From Fragilariopsis cylindrus CCMP1102 (lineage: Eukaryota; Bacillariophyta; Bacillariophyceae; Bacillariales; Bacillariaceae), in the NCBI GenBank assembly GCA_900095095.1, contig FMBT01000353.1, forward strand, positions 1 through 64,000: a DNA stretch of 64,000 bases. Reading direction: 5' to 3'. Made by a program: the position numbers and the translations under genes. The notes beneath the pieces are model-generated. The model searched no databases, was not told the origin of the DNA, and worked only from the letters and a program-made list of their open reading frames with translations. Position 1 is the stretch's first letter, and every line of letters starts with the position of its first letter. Below are positions 60,038 to 64,000 of the stretch, piece by piece.

Positions 60038-62752
60038 ATGAGAGGAGGACAGGAAGGTGGTGGCTGTAGCCAACCTCATAAATTAAATCCAGCTTTCATG
60101 CGCCACAACAACAACAACAATATCAACAGCGACGGCAACAATAATTTTCGTCTTGAAACCATCCTGAAACGAGCTCGTGATACCGGTAAACTCCTTGCAT
60201 CTAATATTGGTCTACAATCTCCACTACCTGATGAATTATTCACCTTTAACTTCAATGACAGTCGATACACTGAAGAACTCTTAACGGTGGTTGATTTTTC
60301 AGATAATGATGAATTTCTTAAAGATACGATCATCGATGCACGTATTCTTAAATATAAGTCGGTACAATCATTACGATTTCGGAATTGTGGATTTCGACTT
60401 CCTCCTAACAATAATAATATCAATAATGATATCAACTGTAACAAGACTATGCTATCGTTTCGAACCTTAGAAAATCTGATGATTCTTGATCTGTCGGGGA
60501 ATCGATTGGAACGATTTGATGTTGGGTGGATGATTCTATCAGGTACTTCGTCAACATTGGTCGAACTCAATCTGTCGAACAATCGGATACGAGAAATTGT
60601 TGCAACAACAACAACAACAACAATGTTGGGAGGCAATGACGATGGCAACAATAATGGTGACAAAAATAATAGTATAATTTCCCTTCCAAAATTGCGTTCA
60701 TTAGACGTTTCGCATAATACTCCTCTCGAAAGTTTGTTTGATTATAATTCGAATAGAAATAAAAACAAGAACAGCAACAAAAAGTTCTCCTGCGATAATC
60801 TACGGATCTTCCGATGTAATCACAATCCGAATTTGCAATTGCGATCATCATCATCAGCAACGACAACAATCGATGGGCTTCCTTCTTTTTTGAGATCCGC
60901 AACAGGTACCTTGGAGGTCCTGGAGGCATCACATAATCCAAAGTTGTTTACAACGACATGTGATGGGGACGGTAGTAGTATCGATTTGACTGACTATGTC
61001 CGCTTACAAACTGTTTCCTTCGCAATGAATAAACTCAACACTGCTCCTTGTATTTCCCATTCGGTGAAACGATTAGATTTACGAAGTAACAAACTTACGT
61101 CTATTTCAGGTCTTTTTCCAACAACATCAGAAAAGACCGATTTTGATTTGGTAGATTTAATACTTTCCGACAACTATCTTACTCAATTGGATCCTATCGT
61201 AGTGGAACGTATGGGACGATTGCAACGACTCGATCTGATATCGAATAAGCTCACATCTCTGCCGTATCAATTGGGGTTTTTGACTTCACTTTCAACCTTA
61301 TCCGTGTCTGGTAATCCAGTAGTGACCAAGCTCTCGTCGTCTGCTGTAAATGACACCAATAATAATCGTAATCCGCAACCTCTCCTACAGATTCTACGCA
61401 ATCGAGCTCCCATAGACAAAGAAAATAATGTATCTGCCGGAAAGTGCAACGATGTCGCGTCAGATTTACTGTCGCATGCGCTATCAACGAAGGGGAATAA
61501 CACATTAGATCTTGCTGGAAAGATAACTAATTTGTCATCGAACGATAATAATGTTAAAAATAGTGTCTTGAAATTAGAGGCGTTCGTTCGAGAATTGCTA
61601 CTGAAACCGTGGATTGCATCTGGTATTACTGGTAAACTGATCCTAGACTCGAATCATTTGACATCCATACCGGAAGATCTGTTGTCGTCACAGTGTCTAC
61701 CAAATGTACAAGAGATTTCTTTGAAGGCAAATCATTTGACCGAAATTCCAACTTCGTTGCAGACATCTTGCAGTAAAACGGTTAAACAATTAGATCTCGG
61801 AAAGAACCAGTTGACTGCTGATTCTTTGGCACGAGCGATGTGGTTCCAACCGAAGTCGTTTCCGTCGTCATCTAGCTGGTCTCTAGGGTGCTTAACGCAT
61901 CTCGACGTTTCCTCCAATCGACTTTCTTCCTTTCCTATCGACACAGCATGTGATCGACAGTGTTTTCCATCGCTTCAAGTATTGAATCTTTCCAACAATA
62001 GAATTAACACTGTGCATGATTGGAGTCGGTTGCCATCTTCTTTACTGATACTGGATCTTTCCGAGAACGCGATCGAAGACATCGAACCACTTGTGGTCCT
62101 TTTGTCAGCATACTGTCCTGAATTCCAACGGCTGTCGTTGATACATAATCAAATCAAACGAATTCCTTTGAGTATAGGTCTACTAAAAGAATATGTACCT
62201 CGAATTGTTTCACTAGACCTGCTAGGTAATCCACAATTTGCCATTCGGGGTGACATATTGGAACTTCCATGTTCTGAATTATTAAGCTATCTTGCGAATC
62301 GATTAACATCCGAACAACGTCAGGCGGCTATCGCTAAGATCCAAAAACTACAAGAACCAAATCGTGAAGGAAAAGAAAATGACACGGAAAATATAAGCGT
62401 TCAGTCCGTATTGTCCGTTACTGACAGCAATCACCGGGAAGAAACTCCAGTGACATTAACAGATACGAAAAAGAAAGAGCACCAAGATCAGCAGGGTGGT
62501 GGATCTTCCTCAAGTAGTAATAGTAATAATAATATTGACGTTGGTACGAATACTGATACTGATACTGATACTGATGCCTATATCGATGATAATAAAGTGC
62601 TGGACGAGCTCAAGCAAAAAGTTGAAGAGCTGAAGATCCAATTGGAAAATTTATCCCTCACTCAGGCCAAGAAATATGCGCTGAAAAAGTCTTTGGCAAT
62701 GGAACGATCGAAATTGATCCGGGAAGAACGTCGATTAGGACTTCGCAAATAG
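60038..62752 (+). CDS. Large leucine-rich-repeat protein with C-terminal coiled coil
   Basis: 904 residues, one exon. LRRs begin near residue 80 (VVDFSDNDEFLK) and run with low-complexity inserts to about residue 760. Clear examples are MILDLSGNRLERFD, LVELNLSNNRIREI, LQRLDLISNKLTSLPYQLG, LTHLDVSSNRLSSFPID, LQVLNLSNNRINTVHDW and LLILDLSENAIEDI. They are of the typical/SDS22-like 22-24 residue kind, interrupted by Asn/Asp runs. A disordered segment (790-840) precedes a C-terminal coiled coil (LDELKQKVEELKIQLENLSL), ending in a basic RREERRLGLRK-like stretch. No kinase, GTPase (Roc) or membrane segment is seen. A scaffold role is inferred. The closest types are cytoplasmic LRR proteins. Confidence 0.88.
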   Translation: MRGGQEGGGCSQPHKLNPAFMRHNNNNNINSDGNNNFRLETILKRARDTGKLLASNIGLQSPLPDELFTFNFNDSRYTEELLTVVDFSDNDEFLKDTIIDARILKYKSVQSLRFRNCGFRLPPNNNNINNDINCNKTMLSFRTLENLMILDLSGNRLERFDVGWMILSGTSSTLVELNLSNNRIREIVATTTTTTMLGGNDDGNNNGDKNNSIISLPKLRSLDVSHNTPLESLFDYNSNRNKNKNSNKKFSCDNLRIFRCNHNPNLQLRSSSSATTTIDGLPSFLRSATGTLEVLEASHNPKLFTTTCDGDGSSIDLTDYVRLQTVSFAMNKLNTAPCISHSVKRLDLRSNKLTSISGLFPTTSEKTDFDLVDLILSDNYLTQLDPIVVERMGRLQRLDLISNKLTSLPYQLGFLTSLSTLSVSGNPVVTKLSSSAVNDTNNNRNPQPLLQILRNRAPIDKENNVSAGKCNDVASDLLSHALSTKGNNTLDLAGKITNLSSNDNNVKNSVLKLEAFVRELLLKPWIASGITGKLILDSNHLTSIPEDLLSSQCLPNVQEISLKANHLTEIPTSLQTSCSKTVKQLDLGKNQLTADSLARAMWFQPKSFPSSSSWSLGCLTHLDVSSNRLSSFPIDTACDRQCFPSLQVLNLSNNRINTVHDWSRLPSSLLILDLSENAIEDIEPLVVLLSAYCPEFQRLSLIHNQIKRIPLSIGLLKEYVPRIVSLDLLGNPQFAIRGDILELPCSELLSYLANRLTSEQRQAAIAKIQKLQEPNREGKENDTENISVQSVLSVTDSNHREETPVTLTDTKKKEHQDQQGGGSSSSSNSNNNIDVGTNTDTDTDTDAYIDDNKVLDELKQKVEELKIQLENLSLTQAKKYALKKSLAMERSKLIREERRLGLRK

Positions 62753-62853
62753 AAGCATAATTTATATAGAAATATCATATGATGTAATGGTTTTGTTTTA
62801 TACAAATAATATATCTAAACTAATGTTAAATACAATTCAAATCAAATTCATTT

Positions 62854-64000
62854 TTACATGATGACGCTCATTTTGTCATATACTTCCTTGAATGCGCCAC
62901 CGTCTGCTTTGTACTTTTTCCTTAATGCTCTGTACGTAGTATGATCAAACATCTCTTCAAATTCCTCTCGAGTGTTAAATACGTCAGCGTATAACATCTG
63001 GAATCCATCCATCTTAACCAATTCCTTAAGGACGTGACGCATCGATTTCTTCATATCAAACTCATCTTCGCGTTTCTCGTGGACACATCTAGGGAGGCCA
63101 TAAACACCAATATCGATGTACATCTCATGTCCATTTACAGTATTTGGTACAGCAGGATCCTTCAATAACGAACCGGGCATAGGAGAATGATCGTGCAAAC
63201 ACAACCATAATGGATAGATCTTGTCATATTCATCGTCACATAGTTCTAAGAATTCTGACATTTTACGTGTCGGGACGAGGAAATCTTGTGCAACATGGGT
63301 GCGTTCCGTCAATTGCCTTGTCATTTCCGTTTGAGAAATCTTAAGGAAGGACACCTTCGGTGGCATAAGCCATCCTAACAACCATCGGAAGATTGGATTG
63401 TTTCCGATAGGAATCATGAGTTCCATTTCCCAAAATAAAGACTGGGTGTGTCTGTGATAATAATCCGTAAGAGGAATGTATTCAACTTTTTCTTTATTGG
63501 AACGAAGAATTTTTTCAACATGTTTGTAAAACCATGGTTTCCACCATAAACTTAAACGATTTGCAGCAAACCGTGGTACGTCCTTCGCATCGATAAATTC
63601 ACCTGCCATAACAACTGCAGTTTCTAACGAATACGAAAGTCCCTCAACGAACATAGGTGTCTCTGTAGACGAAAACGATTTGGCATGTGCTGCTTCTATG
63701 TCTTTGTAGTTATATTCTCCAGACAATTGTCTCATATGTTCCACGTACCCATCCTTCGTATGATGTGGAGTATATGTTAATTTCACATAGTTTTTACACG
63801 GGATTAATTTGAGTTTAGCACTCAACAACAATGCTAGAGTCCCGTACGACCATGGAATTGCATGGAACAAGTCCTTGTGTTCGTTAGTAGCAGTTGCAAT
63901 GACGATAGTACCATCACCCAATAGTAGTTCTAATTCAGTAACGATTTCATGGAATAGACCGTACTTGTGACTAGAACTTTCAATTCCAGTCCCATTGATA
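62854..64000 (-). CDS. DHCR24: Delta(24)-sterol reductase (DHCR24/DWF1-type), C-terminal part, cut by window edge
   Basis: Open to the right edge of the window and ending at the stop at 62854, so at least 381 residues of an expected 500-560 are visible. FAD-linked oxidoreductase that reduces the C24 double bond of sterol side chains, usually in the ER membrane. The edge sequence NGTGIESSSHKYGLFHE followed by ELLLGDGTIV is the conserved FAD-binding part of DWF1/DHCR24. Family blocks follow: FHAIPWSYGTLALLLSAKLK, VEGLSYS, YYHRHTQSLFWEMELMIPIG and MYIDIGVYGLP. The N-terminal membrane anchor and first FAD motifs lie outside. No intron is seen in this part. Confidence 0.95.
   Translation of the reverse strand, partial: INGTGIESSSHKYGLFHEIVTELELLLGDGTIVIATATNEHKDLFHAIPWSYGTLALLLSAKLKLIPCKNYVKLTYTPHHTKDGYVEHMRQLSGEYNYKDIEAAHAKSFSSTETPMFVEGLSYSLETAVVMAGEFIDAKDVPRFAANRLSLWWKPWFYKHVEKILRSNKEKVEYIPLTDYYHRHTQSLFWEMELMIPIGNNPIFRWLLGWLMPPKVSFLKISQTEMTRQLTERTHVAQDFLVPTRKMSEFLELCDDEYDKIYPLWLCLHDHSPMPGSLLKDPAVPNTVNGHEMYIDIGVYGLPRCVHEKREDEFDMKKSMRHVLKELVKMDGFQMLYADVFNTREEFEEMFDHTTYRALRKKYKADGGAFKEVYDKMSVIM

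Overview
The window reads as nuclear DNA of a diatom, probably a pennate one. It is AT-rich, with short GT-AG introns (about 60-510 bases) and host proteins loaded with Asn/Ser/Asp runs. Two presequences carry ASAFAP-like secretory-plastid cleavage sites. A UMP synthase has the domain order OMP decarboxylase then orotate phosphoribosyltransferase, as in stramenopiles. A CoDi-like Copia retroelement is also present. No species can be named from the sequence alone.

Layout. 1-1.5 kb: a decayed FAD monooxygenase (-). 1.9-6.2 kb: a presequence-bearing 2OG-oxygenase-like protein (+), convergent with a long repeat-built coiled-coil protein (-). 6.9-10.5 kb: a cyclodeaminase-type folate enzyme (+), convergent with three-exon UMPS (-). 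11.1-20.7 kb: a nearly pristine 9.6-kb Copia element inserted next to a piggyBac-type transposase remnant (20.7-21.6 kb). 22.1-23.4 kb: a J-domain gene with an internal TGA. 23.4-24.7 kb: degenerate sequence. 24.8-27.6 kb: an SDR oxidoreductase and an NQO-like flavoprotein (both +). 27.9-32.0 kb: a 1367-residue SUN-domain protein (-). 32.4-38.8 kb: a 6.4-kb segment bounded by 65-base inverted repeats, holding an IS5/Harbinger-like transposase and two unrecognised genes. 39.0-43.9 kb: MOZART1, a DUF2071 protein and a lumenal FKBP (all +). 44.4-48.8 kb: an RPA34-like protein and Prp3 (both -). 49.4-55.9 kb: a MORN-repeat protein (+), a small membrane protein (-) and a histidine phosphatase (+). 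56.6-62.8 kb: a prolyl-hydroxylase/Sel1 protein (+), a small LRR protein (-) and a large LRR protein (+). 62.9 kb to the right edge: the C-terminal part of a delta(24)-sterol reductase (-).

Most host genes are unrelated housekeeping neighbours (pyrimidine, folate and sterol metabolism, splicing, Pol I, microtubule nucleation, plastid protein folding). There is no operon-like pathway cluster. The accessory part is 10.8-24.7 kb and 32.4-38.8 kb, where nested and composite mobile elements sit.

A technical thread runs through the window. Four host reading frames each change frame by one base at an A-run of 6-7 bases, or at A-rich sequence beside one. Three of these genes become divisible-by-three open frames if one A is gained or lost. 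This looks more like homopolymer miscounting in the assembly than four independent gene deaths.
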